A stretch of 64,000 nucleotides of DNA from JBKBRC01 sp046292345. GTDB lineage: Bacteria > Bacteroidota > Rhodothermia > Rhodothermales > Rubricoccaceae. A program made the translations under genes and the position numbers. This document shows, one piece after another, positions 1-8,867 of the stretch. The stretch's first letter is position 1; each line of letters opens with the position of its first letter. Location: positions 33,671-97,670 of the forward strand of contig JBKBRC010000005.1 of assembly GCA_046292345.1 (NCBI GenBank). The letters are read 5' to 3'. The notes beneath the pieces are model-generated. The model made no database searches. It was not told the DNA's origin and worked only from the letters and a program-made list of their open reading frames with translations.

Positions 1-21
1 TCTCTGGCAGCGCGGGTGGTT

Positions 22-28
22 TAGATTG
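22..28 (+). promoter_or_regulatory. Probable -7 element of the tRNA-Val promoter
   Basis: TAGATTG lies 5 bp before the mature tRNA-Val end, matching the Bacteroidota -7 form TAnnTTTG loosely. The -33 part would fall at the edge of the window and cannot be judged. Confidence 0.4.
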
Positions 29-33
29 AACGC

Positions 34-107
34 GGGCGGTTAGCTCAGCTGGTTAGAGCACTTCGCTTACACCGAAGGGGTCGGGGGTTCGAATCCCTCA
101 CCGCCCA
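34..107 (+). tRNA. tRNA-Val (anticodon TAC)
   Basis: A full cloverleaf can be drawn. The acceptor arm GGGCGGT (34-40) pairs with ACCGCCC (100-106), with discriminator A at 107. The anticodon arm is CTTCG/CGAAG (61-65/73-77) with loop CTTACAC, which places anticodon TAC at 68-70 and decodes GUA. The T arm carries GGTTCGAATCC. The 3' CCA is not encoded. Confidence 0.95.
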
Positions 108-176
108 CTGCAGGCTGCAACCGGACGTGCCATCGCTGCGGAGATGGTCTACGGGGGTCGCCGCCGCGCCGGGCAG

Positions 177-529
177 GTACGAGCGTCAGCCGTACTTCGT
201 ACGAGCGTCAGCCGTACTTCGTACGAGCGTCAGCCGTACTTCGTACGAGCGTCAGCCGTACTTCGTACGAGCGTCAGCCGTACTTCGTACGAGCGTCNNN
301 NNNNNNNNNNNNNNNNNNNNNNNNNNNNNNNNNNNNNNNNNNNNNNNNNNNNNNNNNNNNNNNNNNNNNNNNNNNNNNNNNNNNNNNNNNNNNNNNNGTA
401 CGAGCGTCAGCCGTACTTCGTACGAGCGTCAGCCGTACTTCGTACGAGCGTCAGCCGTACTTCGTACGAGCGTCAGCCGTACTTCGTACGAGCGTCAGCC
501 GTACTTCGTACGAGCGTCAGCCGTACTTC
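177..529. repeat. 22-bp tandem array overlapping the TM2 gene stop codon
   Basis: A 22-bp unit, beginning GTACGAGCGTC and ending CCGTACTTC, occurs 5.5 times at 177-297 and 6 times at 398-529, identical in every visible copy. The two blocks are separated by a 100-N gap, so the true copy number is unknown. Read on the minus strand, the last unit (508-529) holds the final codons K-Y-G and the TGA (517-519) of the TM2 gene, so the array is built from the end of that gene. Bases 108-176 between tRNA and array hold nothing I can name. Confidence 0.97.
298..397. other. Assembly gap (100 N) inside the 22-bp array
   Basis: Exactly 100 N, the usual placeholder for a gap of unknown size, flanked on both sides by the same 22-bp unit. 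Confidence 0.98.
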
Positions 530-912
530 GCGGCGAACGCGTCCCTGTCCGCCACCAGGTAGAGGATTGCCTCGAAGAACGCCACGATGGCGGGGATGAA
601 CGTCCAGAAGAACAGCAGGTAGAGCACGCCCTGCCCGACGCGGCCCAGGTAAAACTTGTGCACGCCGAAGCCGCCCAGGAAGAAGGCGAGGAGAGCAGCG
701 ACGATCTTGTCTTTGGCCGGCGGCGCCCCCACGTCCGCGCGCGGAGCCGTCGCGCGGCGCGGCGCGGCCTCCAGTGCCGCCTCCACGTCTCGGACGCGCT
801 GCTCGAGGCGGCGGAGCTCGTCGAGGTCGCCGGCATCGATCGCCGCTTGCTTTTTGTCTTCGAGAGCGGCCAGCAGCCGGAGCGCCTCGGAGCGAGTGAG
901 TGTAGCAGACAT
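517..912 (-). CDS. TM2 domain-containing membrane protein
   Basis: This is a 131-residue protein. Residues 1-50 are charged and probably coiled coil (leucine and glutamate rich). Residues 66-125 form a TM2 domain: two hydrophobic helices around the motif GGFGVHKFYLGR, then LYLLFFWTFIPAIVAFFEAI. TM2 proteins are small inner-membrane proteins of mostly unknown role. The ATG at 912 was chosen because the domain architecture begins there; an upstream in-frame extension to 1086 would overlap the neighbouring permease gene and looks like non-coding sequence. The stop codon sits in the last unit of the 22-bp array. Confidence 0.85.
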   Translation of the reverse strand: MSATLTRSEALRLLAALEDKKQAAIDAGDLDELRRLEQRVRDVEAALEAAPRRATAPRADVGAPPAKDKIVAALLAFFLGGFGVHKFYLGRVGQGVLYLLFFWTFIPAIVAFFEAILYLVADRDAFAAKYG

Positions 913-1007
913 TGTAGGGCCGAGCAGGAGTGCAGGGATAGGTCCGGAGCGCGCCGGAGCAGACACGAACGCGACCAGAATTAAACCGGGCGCCTGAGGC
1001 GGGTGCC

Positions 1008-2276
1008 TCAGGCGCCCTCCTGCACGGCCCGGGCCGGCTCCACGGCCGAGGCGCGCGCGGCCGGGTAGAGCGCCGCGAGCGCGCACAGCCCGACGGCGAA
1101 CGCGGCCACGAGGGCTACGTCGCCCGCGCGGATGGCCACCGGGTACGCCTCGATCACGAACGAGCCCGTGTCGGCCAGGCGCACGAGCCCGAACCGGTCC
1201 TGGACCAGCGCCAGCCCGAGCCCGACTGCCAACCCGAGCCCCGTCCCGACGCCGCCCACGAGCAACCCCTGGAGCAGAAAGATGCGCCGCACGTCACGCC
1301 GCGAGACGCCCATCGCCTGAAGCACGCCCAGGTCGCGCCGCTTCTCGAGCACGGTCATCGTGAGCGCGCCGACGATGTTGAAGGCCGCTACGACGACGAT
1401 AAGAAAAAGGATCACGCTCGCGGCCCACTTCTCGAGTTGCATCACGCTGTAGAGCGACGCCTGGAGGTCATACCAGGTCCGCACGGTGAAGCGCTCACCG
1501 TCAAGGCGGCGTGCGAGGTCGGCCTGGACGCGCGCGGCGTGGTTGAGGTCGGCCAGGCGGAGGTCGAGGCCGGAGACGCGGCCGTCGTCGAGGCGGAAGA
1601 GGCGCTGCCCTTCGGCGAGGTCCACGAAGACATGCGTGTCGTCATAGGTCGGCTCCAGCGCATACGTGCCGCGCAGGACGAACGTCTGCTGCGCGGGCAG
1701 CCCGAACGGGAACTGCACGAGCGCGCGCTCGAGCGCCTGCGCCGTCAGCACGGCCACGCGGCTGCCGTCGTTGCCCGAGGGGGCCGCGAAGAGCCCCGAG
1801 CGCGAGGCGAGCGCCGCGCCCATCACGAGGCCCGGCAGCCCCTCGCGCCGCGCAAGGTCGAACCGTCCTGCGACGATGGACTCGGCAACGGAAGCGTCGA
1901 GCGCCGAGACGTCCACGCCACGCACGGTCACGACCTGGTTGAGCGCGCCCGTAGGTCCCTCCGACGTTACGAGCGCCTTGCCCTCCACGTAAGGCGTCGC
2001 CGAGACCACGCGCGGGTCCTGCCGCACGATCGCAAGCAGCGAATCCGCACCGGCCAACCCCCGTCCCGCCGTCGCCTCGATGCGCACGTGCGGATCGTAC
2101 GAGACGAGCAGCGCGCGCACGACGTCGTAGAAGCCGTTCATCACGCTCAGCACGACTACGAGGGCGGCCACGCCGAGCGCCACGCCCCCTACCGAGATGC
2201 CACTGATGATCGAGATCAGCGTCACGCGGCGGCGGCTGAAGAGGTAGCGCCGGGCGATGAGCAGGCGAAAGTCCAC
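1008..2276 (-). CDS. LolC/LolE-family ABC transporter permease
   Basis: The 422-residue protein begins with GTG at 2276 (MDFRLLIARRYLFSRRR). Its layout is that of LolC/LolE and other FtsX-like permeases: a first membrane helix at about residues 20-47, a periplasmic MacB-like domain of about 220 residues, then three helices between about 280 and 410. The motif EKRRDLGVLQAMG before the second helix is typical of the family. LolCDE extracts lipoproteins from the inner membrane for transfer to the outer membrane, using the ATPase LolD. No ATPase gene lies next to it here, so the partner must be encoded elsewhere. Lipoprotein release is inferred from the family, not shown. Confidence 0.85.
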   Translation of the reverse strand: MDFRLLIARRYLFSRRRVTLISIISGISVGGVALGVAALVVVLSVMNGFYDVVRALLVSYDPHVRIEATAGRGLAGADSLLAIVRQDPRVVSATPYVEGKALVTSEGPTGALNQVVTVRGVDVSALDASVAESIVAGRFDLARREGLPGLVMGAALASRSGLFAAPSGNDGSRVAVLTAQALERALVQFPFGLPAQQTFVLRGTYALEPTYDDTHVFVDLAEGQRLFRLDDGRVSGLDLRLADLNHAARVQADLARRLDGERFTVRTWYDLQASLYSVMQLEKWAASVILFLIVVVAAFNIVGALTMTVLEKRRDLGVLQAMGVSRRDVRRIFLLQGLLVGGVGTGLGLAVGLGLALVQDRFGLVRLADTGSFVIEAYPVAIRAGDVALVAAFAVGLCALAALYPAARASAVEPARAVQEGA

Positions 2277-2331
2277 GGGAGCGGGGAAACGAGCGGGCGA
2301 GAGTCTACGCCCGAACGCCGCGCAGAGCCCC

Positions 2332-2338
2332 TACCTTG
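2332..2338 (+). promoter_or_regulatory. Candidate -7 element for the 2361 gene
   Basis: TACCTTG, close to TAnnTTTG, lies 22 bp before the ATG at 2361 and between two divergent genes. A -33 TTG at the right distance is not evident. Confidence 0.4.
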
Positions 2339-2360
2339 CTCCGCGGTTTCTCCGGCTACT

Positions 2361-3215
2361 ATGTGCTCGCCTCTGCCCGACGCTACGCCCGCCCCTGCCT
2401 CCGGGTCGTCGCCTCTGCTCGCGTCCCTACGGGCGCGTGGCCCGAGTCTGGGGGGACGCGCTGCCCCCGGAAGGCGGCGCGCAGGTCTCTTGGGGCGCGC
2501 CTGCGCCACGGCGCTCCTGGCCGGCACGCTCACCGCCGCCGCTGCGCAGGGCCTACCGCCCGACGACGGCGGCCTCCCGCCGCTCCCGCCCGACTCGGCC
2601 GCGGCACGCTTCGGAGCGAGCCGCGCGCTCTCGTTCGGCCTGAGCAATTACGGGCTCTCGGCCGGCGGCGTGCTGCGCGGGCGCCTGACCGACGACCTCT
2701 CGGTCGTGCTCGAGGTGGCCCTCTCGCCGGCGCGCGACGAGCGCGAGCAGCAGTTTTTCGTCGGTTTCTTCGGCGATACCGTCGTGCCGTTCAAGCGCAA
2801 CTACGTCGCGCTGGTGCCTTTCCACGCCGGGCTGGAGGCCCGCCTGCTACGCCGGCAGGTCACGTCCAATTTCCGCCCGTTCGTCGTGGCCGCGAGCGGC
2901 CCCACGCTCGCCGTGCAGTGGCCCTACTTCCGCGACGACAACGGCGACGGCATCCGCCAGGCCGACGAGGAGCGGCTCGGCAGCGTGCGTGGGCTGCGCG
3001 AAGCCGCGTTTCGCCTCGGCGCCGGTGGCACGCTTGCCGCGGGAGCCTACCTCGGCCACGGACGCACCGCGCAGGGCCTTCGCATCGGCTACACGGCGCA
3101 CTACTTCCGCCGGCCGGTGGATCTGCTCGAGCTCGACGAGCGCGTCGAGTCCCCCTCGCGGCGCTTCTTCGGCACGCCCACAGTCAGCTTCCACGTCGTC
3201 CGGCTGCTCCCGTGA
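2361..3215 (+). CDS. Hypothetical exported protein, outer-membrane-barrel-like
   Basis: I do not recognise this 284-residue protein. The N-terminus has a proline/serine stretch and then a hydrophobic segment ending in TAAAAQ, which looks like a signal peptide. The mature part alternates short polar and aromatic strands (for example RNYVALVPFHAGLEARL, FRPFVVAASGPTLAVQWPYF) and holds DDNGDGIRQADEE, a calcium-loop-like motif. It ends in a hydrophobic residue-rich strand (TVSFHVVRLLP), as outer-membrane barrels often do. The ATG at 2361 follows a TACCTTG promoter element and is divergent from the LolC/E-like gene. Function unknown; outer-membrane location is inference. Confidence 0.7.
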   Translation: MCSPLPDATPAPASGSSPLLASLRARGPSLGGRAAPGRRRAGLLGRACATALLAGTLTAAAAQGLPPDDGGLPPLPPDSAAARFGASRALSFGLSNYGLSAGGVLRGRLTDDLSVVLEVALSPARDEREQQFFVGFFGDTVVPFKRNYVALVPFHAGLEARLLRRQVTSNFRPFVVAASGPTLAVQWPYFRDDNGDGIRQADEERLGSVRGLREAAFRLGAGGTLAAGAYLGHGRTAQGLRIGYTAHYFRRPVDLLELDERVESPSRRFFGTPTVSFHVVRLLP

Positions 3216-3262
3216 CGGGTGCACGGCCGCGTTTGTGTGCGCCAGACTGCCCAGGGCCCCTC

Positions 3263-3610
3263 TCAGAACCCCTCTGGGCGCTCGAGCGGGAGGAACACGT
3301 TGGCGATCCCGAGGAAACGGAACTCCCCCCCTGGCCGGCGCGGCAGCAGGTCTACCTCGTAGATGCTGAAGAGGTGGTAGTTGTCGCGCCGGAACGCGTC
3401 CGAGGCTGCACTGCCGAAGTCGCGCCCGAGGCGTCCGGCCAGAAAGCCGGCCACGTCGCCTGCCGCGCCGCCGCCCGCGCGCTGCCTCGCCTGCTGCTCG
3501 GCGTAGCGTCCGGCCTCCTCACGCAGAAACTCGCGGAAGCGCTCCGGACCCGGGTTGAGCGCGTAGAGCAGAAGGGCGACGAGCGCTGCGCCGATGAGGA
3601 GTACGCGCAT
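3263..3610 (-). CDS. DUF4359 family protein
   Basis: This 115-residue protein has one N-terminal membrane helix (residues 2-18, VLLIGAALVALLLYAL), then NPGPERFREFL and the conserved C-terminal stretch RDNYHLFSIYEVDL followed by RFLGIANVFLP. That layout fits DUF4359, a family of short membrane-anchored or exported proteins without known function. It lies 24 bp downstream of the DUF4159 gene on the same strand, so the two are probably co-transcribed. Confidence 0.75.
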   Translation of the reverse strand: MRVLLIGAALVALLLYALNPGPERFREFLREEAGRYAEQQARQRAGGGAAGDVAGFLAGRLGRDFGSAASDAFRRDNYHLFSIYEVDLLPRRPGGEFRFLGIANVFLPLERPEGF

Positions 3611-3634
3611 GACGAGGGTCAGGTGGAGTGGAGG

Positions 3635-4315
3635 TTAGCTGTCGCGCCCGCCCCGCGACATCGCGTAGACGAGCAGGTTGACGCCCATGCGCAGCGCGGC
3701 CTGCCGCAGCTCCGGAGGCGTGGGATGAACGCCTTCGGGCTCCCAGCCGTCGGCCAGGTCGCTCTCGTAGGCGTAGAACACGACGAGCCGGCCCTCGTGA
3801 AACAGCCCGAAGCCCTGCGCCGGCTTGCCGTCGTGCTCATGGATTTTCGGCAGGCCGTCGGGGAAGCTGAAGTGGGCGTGGTAGATCGGATGCGAGTTGG
3901 GGAGCAGCGTCAGCTCCTGCTCGGGAAACACCTTGGCCAGCTCGCGCCGGATGGCCGGGTCGAGACCGTAGTCGTCGTTGACATAAAGGAAGCCCCCGCT
4001 CTCAAGGTAGCGGCGCAGGCGCGCCACTTCAGGCTCGGTGAAGACGACGTTGCCGTGCCCGTTGAGGTAGAGGAACGGGTAAAGGAAGAGCCGGTCGCTC
4101 GTCAGCTCTACCGTTTCGGGTTCTGGCGCGAGGTCGAGCAGCGTGTGCTGCCGCGCGAACGCGATCAGCGTCGGGAGCGGATCGCCCGAGTACCAGTCGC
4201 CGCCCCCGCCGTACTTGACCCGCGCGAGGACGATCTCTGCCTGCGCCTGTGCCGGCGGAGCCGTGCCAGCGAGCACGAGCAGCACAAGGGCGAGACGGCG
4301 GGCAGCGGAGCACAT
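3635..4315 (-). CDS. DUF4159 domain-containing exported protein
   Basis: The 226-residue protein has a signal peptide (residues 1-25, ending AQAQA) and a DUF4159 domain over nearly the whole mature part. Recognisable stretches are LARVKYGGGGDWY, LYLNGHGNVVF, YLESGGFLYVNDDYG and PNSHPIYHAHFSF. DUF4159 resembles the ThuA/glutamine amidotransferase-like fold and often occurs near MoxR ATPase and VWA genes in Bacteroidota, but here its neighbour is DUF4359. No catalytic role can be assigned. The ATG at 4315 directly follows a 14-bp tandem array in the promoter region. Confidence 0.85.
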   Translation of the reverse strand: MCSAARRLALVLLVLAGTAPPAQAQAEIVLARVKYGGGGDWYSGDPLPTLIAFARQHTLLDLAPEPETVELTSDRLFLYPFLYLNGHGNVVFTEPEVARLRRYLESGGFLYVNDDYGLDPAIRRELAKVFPEQELTLLPNSHPIYHAHFSFPDGLPKIHEHDGKPAQGFGLFHEGRLVVFYAYESDLADGWEPEGVHPTPPELRQAALRMGVNLLVYAMSRGGRDS

Positions 4316-4323
4316 GGACTAGC

Positions 4324-4477
4324 AGGAAGGCTACGATAGGAAGGCTACGANNNNNNNNNNNNNNNNNNNNNNNNNNNNNNNNNNNNNNNNNNNNNNNNNN
4401 NNNNNNNNNNNNNNNNNNNNNNNNNNNNNNNNNNNNNNNNNNNNNNNNNNAGGAAGGCTACGATAGGAAGGCTACGA
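4324..4477. repeat. 14-bp tandem array upstream of the DUF4159 gene
   Basis: Unit AGGAAGGCTACGAT occurs nearly twice at 4324-4350 and nearly twice at 4451-4477, interrupted by a 100-N gap. It ends 9 bp before the DUF4159 start codon. On the minus strand each unit contains TAG. Confidence 0.95.
4351..4450. other. Assembly gap (100 N) inside the 14-bp array
   Basis: Exactly 100 N, flanked on both sides by the 14-bp unit; the real length is unknown. Confidence 0.98.
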
Positions 4478-4511
4478 GATGACTACAGGGCGCTACGAGA
4501 CAGACAACGTG

Positions 4512-4547
4512 TTCACGTGCCGCTCGTTCTTCACGTGCCGCGCATTC
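4512..4547. repeat. Two imperfect 18-bp direct repeats with CACGTG cores
   Basis: TTCACGTGCCGCTCGTTC (4512-4529) is followed at once by TTCACGTGCCGCGCATTC (4530-4547), 16 of 18 matching. Each holds the palindrome CACGTG. They lie in the 560-bp non-coding stretch between the DUF4159 and PEGA genes, which otherwise shows only the 14-bp array and the promoter at 4834. They could be paired protein sites or another boundary duplication. Confidence 0.5.
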
Positions 4548-4833
4548 ACACTGGCCGTGCGAACGTCCTGCGCCAGCGCGTTCGCGTGGGGCCCTCGTCC
4601 GTCTGGTAGCGCGCGTCGCTCACGCGACGAACGCGCAGAATGAAGGGTGCCGTGTGGTGGGTGAGCACGGCCCGGTTGCGTGATGAGCAAGGCCTGACCG
4701 CGCAATGAACACCGATTGCTCTCTTGCGGTCATTAGTTTGCTCCTTGGATACGGCGAAGGGATACTTGGCGCGGCTCCCAGGCCCGTTCGGCCATACGGC
4801 CGGGAAAGCAGCCGTGCCAATCATAGCTTTCTG

Positions 4834-4841
4834 TAAGTTTG
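4834..4841 (+). promoter_or_regulatory. Perfect Bacteroidota -7 element for the PEGA gene
   Basis: TAAGTTTG matches TAnnTTTG exactly and lies 34 bp before the ATG at 4876. I see no TTG at the -33 distance. Confidence 0.6.
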
Positions 4842-4875
4842 GACGCCAGGGGCCAAGCTGCCCTTTCCTTGCTTC

Positions 4876-5757
4876 ATGCCTGCTCGCCACGTTCGTCCGC
4901 CGGCCTCCGGCCCCTCTGCACCTCCGGCCCGGCGCCGCATGCCGCCGCCGTCGTACGTGCCGCCGCCGTACACGCCGGACGATCCCCCGGAGCCCTGGTG
5001 GACCCCCTCCAATCTGGCCTACCTGTTCCGGCACGTGTGGCCACTCGTGCTCGTCGGCGGGACGCTGCTGGCCGTGGCAGGCGTATTCGCATACGACGCA
5101 CTCCGGCCCGAGCCAGCCGCTTCCCCGAGCATGCCGGCTGCCTCCTCCGAACCTCCGGCCACGTCCCCGGCGGAAGTCTCGGGTACGGCCTCTGTGCTGG
5201 TCACGTCCGAGCCCGCCGGCGCGACGCTGCTCGTGCGCGGGGACAGCGTCGGCGCCACGCCGTTCCTGCTTGACCGTCTCGACGAAGGCCGCTATCTGCT
5301 CTCGCTGCGCCTGAGCGGCCACGTGCAGGCCGACACGCTCGTCGCCGTCGGCCGCGGCGCGACGCAGACCGTGCGGGTTCGGCTGCGCCCGGAGCAACCG
5401 GCCAGGGCGGAAGCGGCCCTGCTGCCCGAGCCAGCACCGCCCCCTCTAGCACTATCTCCGCCGCCCGCACCGCCACCTGCGGCACCGCCACCTGCGACGC
5501 CGCCACCTGCGACGCCGCCGCCCGTGCGCACCGGCACGGTCGAGGTGACGGTGCGCCCGTGGGGCACGATCGCCATCAATGGCGAGGTCGTGCGCCGCGA
5601 CACCGACGTGACGCACGCGGCCGAGTTGCCGGCCGGTATGCACCAGGTACGCGTGACCCACCCCGTCCTCGGAGAGCAGACGCGCTCGGTGCGCGTACAG
5701 CCCGGCCAGACTCTCCGCCTCTCGTTCAACCTGAACGACGGCTCTGCAGGCCCATGA
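4876..5757 (+). CDS. PEGA-domain protein with one membrane helix
   Basis: This 293-residue protein starts with a proline-rich cytoplasmic tail (1-50), followed by one membrane helix at about 57-75 (WPLVLVGGTLLAVAGVFAY). A PEGA domain follows at about 103-172 (ASVLVTSEPAGATLLVRGDS to the VRLRPEQP end). Next come a proline/alanine linker with PPPAT repeats and a second PEGA-like segment at about 215-290 (GTVEVTVRPWGTIAINGEVV). PEGA domains are small beta modules in surface or envelope-linked proteins. The stop overlaps the start of the next gene (ATGA at 5754-5757), which suggests translational coupling and a shared task. Confidence 0.8.
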   Translation: MPARHVRPPASGPSAPPARRRMPPPSYVPPPYTPDDPPEPWWTPSNLAYLFRHVWPLVLVGGTLLAVAGVFAYDALRPEPAASPSMPAASSEPPATSPAEVSGTASVLVTSEPAGATLLVRGDSVGATPFLLDRLDEGRYLLSLRLSGHVQADTLVAVGRGATQTVRVRLRPEQPARAEAALLPEPAPPPLALSPPPAPPPAAPPPATPPPATPPPVRTGTVEVTVRPWGTIAINGEVVRRDTDVTHAAELPAGMHQVRVTHPVLGEQTRSVRVQPGQTLRLSFNLNDGSAGP

Positions 5758-6896
5758 CGCGTGCGCTCGGCCTGCTCCTGGCGCTGACCGCCCTGCTCGG
5801 CGGCCGTCCGGCCTCTGCGCAAACTCCCCTCCCGCCGGCCTGCGAGCGCGCCCTCGCCACGGCCGATGCCGACTACCGGGCAGGGCGCTTTCCGGCCGTC
5901 GAGCGCGCGCTCGAGCCGTGCTTCCGCCTGCCGCAGGCGCAGGTGCCGCAGGCAGCCTACCGCCTGCTCGCGCTCTCGCTCGTGCGGCAGCAGCGGCAGG
6001 CCGAGGCCCAGGAGGTCATCCTCCGCCTGCTCGCCGCGTACCCGACCTACGAAGCCGACGAGGTACAGGACCCGCCAGTATATGTCGCGCTCGTCACGCT
6101 CACCCGCCGGCAGTTCGGTGCGCCCGTGGCGCGCGCGCCGCTGCCGGACCTTGCGCGCCTGCCTGCTGCACCGCCCGAAACGCTCACCGAAACGCTCACC
6201 GAAACGCTCACCGAAACGCTCACCGAAACGCGCCCCCCTCCCGCCCCGCCGCCGCTCCCCGTCGTCCCGCTCGCCGTCAGGCCGTCCCGCGAGCGGCGCA
6301 GCCCGACGCTCTCGGCCGAGCTCGCGCCGGGCTTCGAGAGCTACTACGGCGAGCGGATGCGCGTGCGCACAGGCGCCGTGCGCGGCTTCATCAGCAACGG
6401 CGGCCCGAGCGGCGTGGCTGGCCTCTCGCTCGGGATCAGCCCGCGCCTGGCCCTCGACGCGCGCGCGCAGATCCTTGCGATGCCGAGCATGCTCCGCGAC
6501 GGCCTGCCGGACTCGCTCGTGGGCTACGGCAACATCCCGCTCGGCTTTCCCGTCACCACCTACCCCGTCATCGATCCCGACCGCTCCAGCCGGCAGGTGT
6601 GGTCGGGCGCGCTCGGCGTGCGCGTAGAGCCCTTCCCCGCATCCTCACTCTCGCCTTACGTGCGCCTCGGCATGCGCGGCCTGGCGCGCTACGTCAACGA
6701 CGTCTGGCGCGGCGCGGCCGGACCCGACGTCGCGCTCGGCCTCGCCTTAGCCGATGACGAGCGGGTCGGGGTCTTCCTCGAAGGCACCGGCACGCTCGTC
6801 TTCCCCGACGGAGGCATCGACGCGGCGCGCTTCCGCAACAACGGCGATCTGTTTCTGGCCCTGCGGGCAGGACTGCGCTACCGCCTCACACGCTGA
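5754..6896 (+). CDS. Exported protein: TPR-like N-terminus plus outer-membrane barrel
   Basis: The 380-residue protein has a signal peptide (1-22, ending ASAQ). Helical TPR-like repeats follow at about 25-125 (ALATADADYRAGRFPAVERA, YRLLALSLVRQQRQAEAQEV). A low-complexity linker holds four ETLT repeats and a run of prolines. A C-terminal half of about 200 residues alternates strands like an outer-membrane barrel and ends LFLALRAGLRYRLTR. Two cysteines lie in the N-terminal part (ACERA, PCFRL). The gene overlaps the PEGA gene by 4 bp. Together they could form an inner-membrane to outer-membrane pair; that is inference. Confidence 0.75.
   Translation: MTRALGLLLALTALLGGRPASAQTPLPPACERALATADADYRAGRFPAVERALEPCFRLPQAQVPQAAYRLLALSLVRQQRQAEAQEVILRLLAAYPTYEADEVQDPPVYVALVTLTRRQFGAPVARAPLPDLARLPAAPPETLTETLTETLTETLTETRPPPAPPPLPVVPLAVRPSRERRSPTLSAELAPGFESYYGERMRVRTGAVRGFISNGGPSGVAGLSLGISPRLALDARAQILAMPSMLRDGLPDSLVGYGNIPLGFPVTTYPVIDPDRSSRQVWSGALGVRVEPFPASSLSPYVRLGMRGLARYVNDVWRGAAGPDVALGLALADDERVGVFLEGTGTLVFPDGGIDAARFRNNGDLFLALRAGLRYRLTR
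6177..6224 (+). repeat. In-frame 12-bp tandem array (ETLT) in the barrel gene
   Basis: GAAACGCTCACC occurs four times without change, followed by a fifth partial copy. It encodes ETLT four times in the linker between the TPR-like and barrel parts. Confidence 0.95.
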
Positions 6897-6984
6897 CGGC
6901 GACGCAGCGCCGCGGCGGCGGGCACCGAGCACGAGGGCACGCGTTCTCCGCTTCACGACCGCCCCGTCCGACGCCCCCTGCCCC

Positions 6985-8265
<1,281 letters not shown>

Positions 8266-8348
8266 CCGGGCGACCCCGCCTCCCCGGACGTGAGGCCGCC
8301 GCGAAGGTCTCACGGATACCGTCGCGCGCGGGGCGCGCTGCGGTACAG

Positions 8349-8760
8349 CTATCCACGCTGTGGAAACCCCTGTGGACAAGTGCGCGCGCACGGGTCAGGG
8401 GTGGGGAGAAGCACGCCCATGCCCCAGAAGGCCCCAAAATCAACCCCTGCCCGCCCACGAAGTCTCCCACCGCTGTCCACAGCCTCTTCGTGTGGACAAG
8501 AGAAGACGCTCCGAACTCTCCCGCACAGCCCCGAATGTGGATAGGTGGACAACCGGGGCATAAATGACGCGCACGACCGCTTCCGTGACGCAGAGACCTT
8601 GCCCGGGCGTGGACGCAGGTGGGGACAACGCAGCCCTTTTTCCACCCTCATGCACACGACGCCCCCTCGCCCGCGTTCTCCACGTGCCCACAGGCCCTAC
8701 TAAGTACTCCTACCTTCAATTTCTTAAGTACTGAATACAGTACATGGTGTGGGCTACCGG
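8349..8760. other. Candidate replication origin (oriC): DnaA-box cluster plus AT-rich block
   Basis: This lies in a 602-bp stretch without genes (8266-8867). It holds at least seven DnaA-box-like 9-mers within 204 bp: 8349-8357 (+, CTATCCACG), 8359-8367 (-, GTTTCCACA), 8371-8379 (-, TTGTCCACA), 8473-8481 (+, CTGTCCACA), 8491-8499 (-, TTGTCCACA), 8536-8544 (-, CTATCCACA) and 8544-8552 (-, TTGTCCACC). TTGTCCACA is the form favoured in GC-rich genomes. About 150 bp further, 8697-8746 is strikingly AT-rich for this genome and holds two AGTACT palindromes, as expected of an unwinding element. dnaA itself is about 46 kb away. Functional origin status is inference. Confidence 0.6.
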
Positions 8761-8832
8761 TCGGTATAACGCGCCTATACCAGCGGGCCTCAGGTGCGGG
8801 GGCAGTAGCTGGTACAGCGGGTTATACCGACC
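8759..8832. repeat. 12-bp perfect inverted repeat beside the candidate origin
   Basis: GGTCGGTATAAC (8759-8770) and GTTATACCGACC (8821-8832) are exact reverse complements 50 bp apart. Inside and just outside, TATACCAGC occurs twice in direct orientation (from 8777 and 8836). It sits between the AT-rich block and the end of comEC. A regulator or origin-binding protein site seems more likely than a terminator, because there is no T run. Confidence 0.7.
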
Positions 8833-8867
8833 CGGTATACCAGCTCCCGCACGCGCCAGACGGAGCG

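Noticed and set aside
177..529. CRISPR array
   Set aside because: The 22-bp units follow each other without spacers, the same holds for all other arrays, and no cas gene is present.
127..984. Plus-strand open frames through the 22-bp array and the TM2 gene
   Set aside because: The frame stays open only because of GC-rich repeats and runs through N; the opposite strand encodes a recognisable TM2 domain.
4546..5397. Long minus-strand frame before and across the PEGA gene
   Set aside because: It is antisense to the PEGA gene, has no domain and lacks a promoter; the plus strand has a perfect -7 element and a clear domain.
8266..8867. Small protein genes in the pgi-comEC spacer
   Set aside because: The frames there are short and overlap on all strands, and their sequences are dictated by DnaA-box-like words; no family is recognisable.
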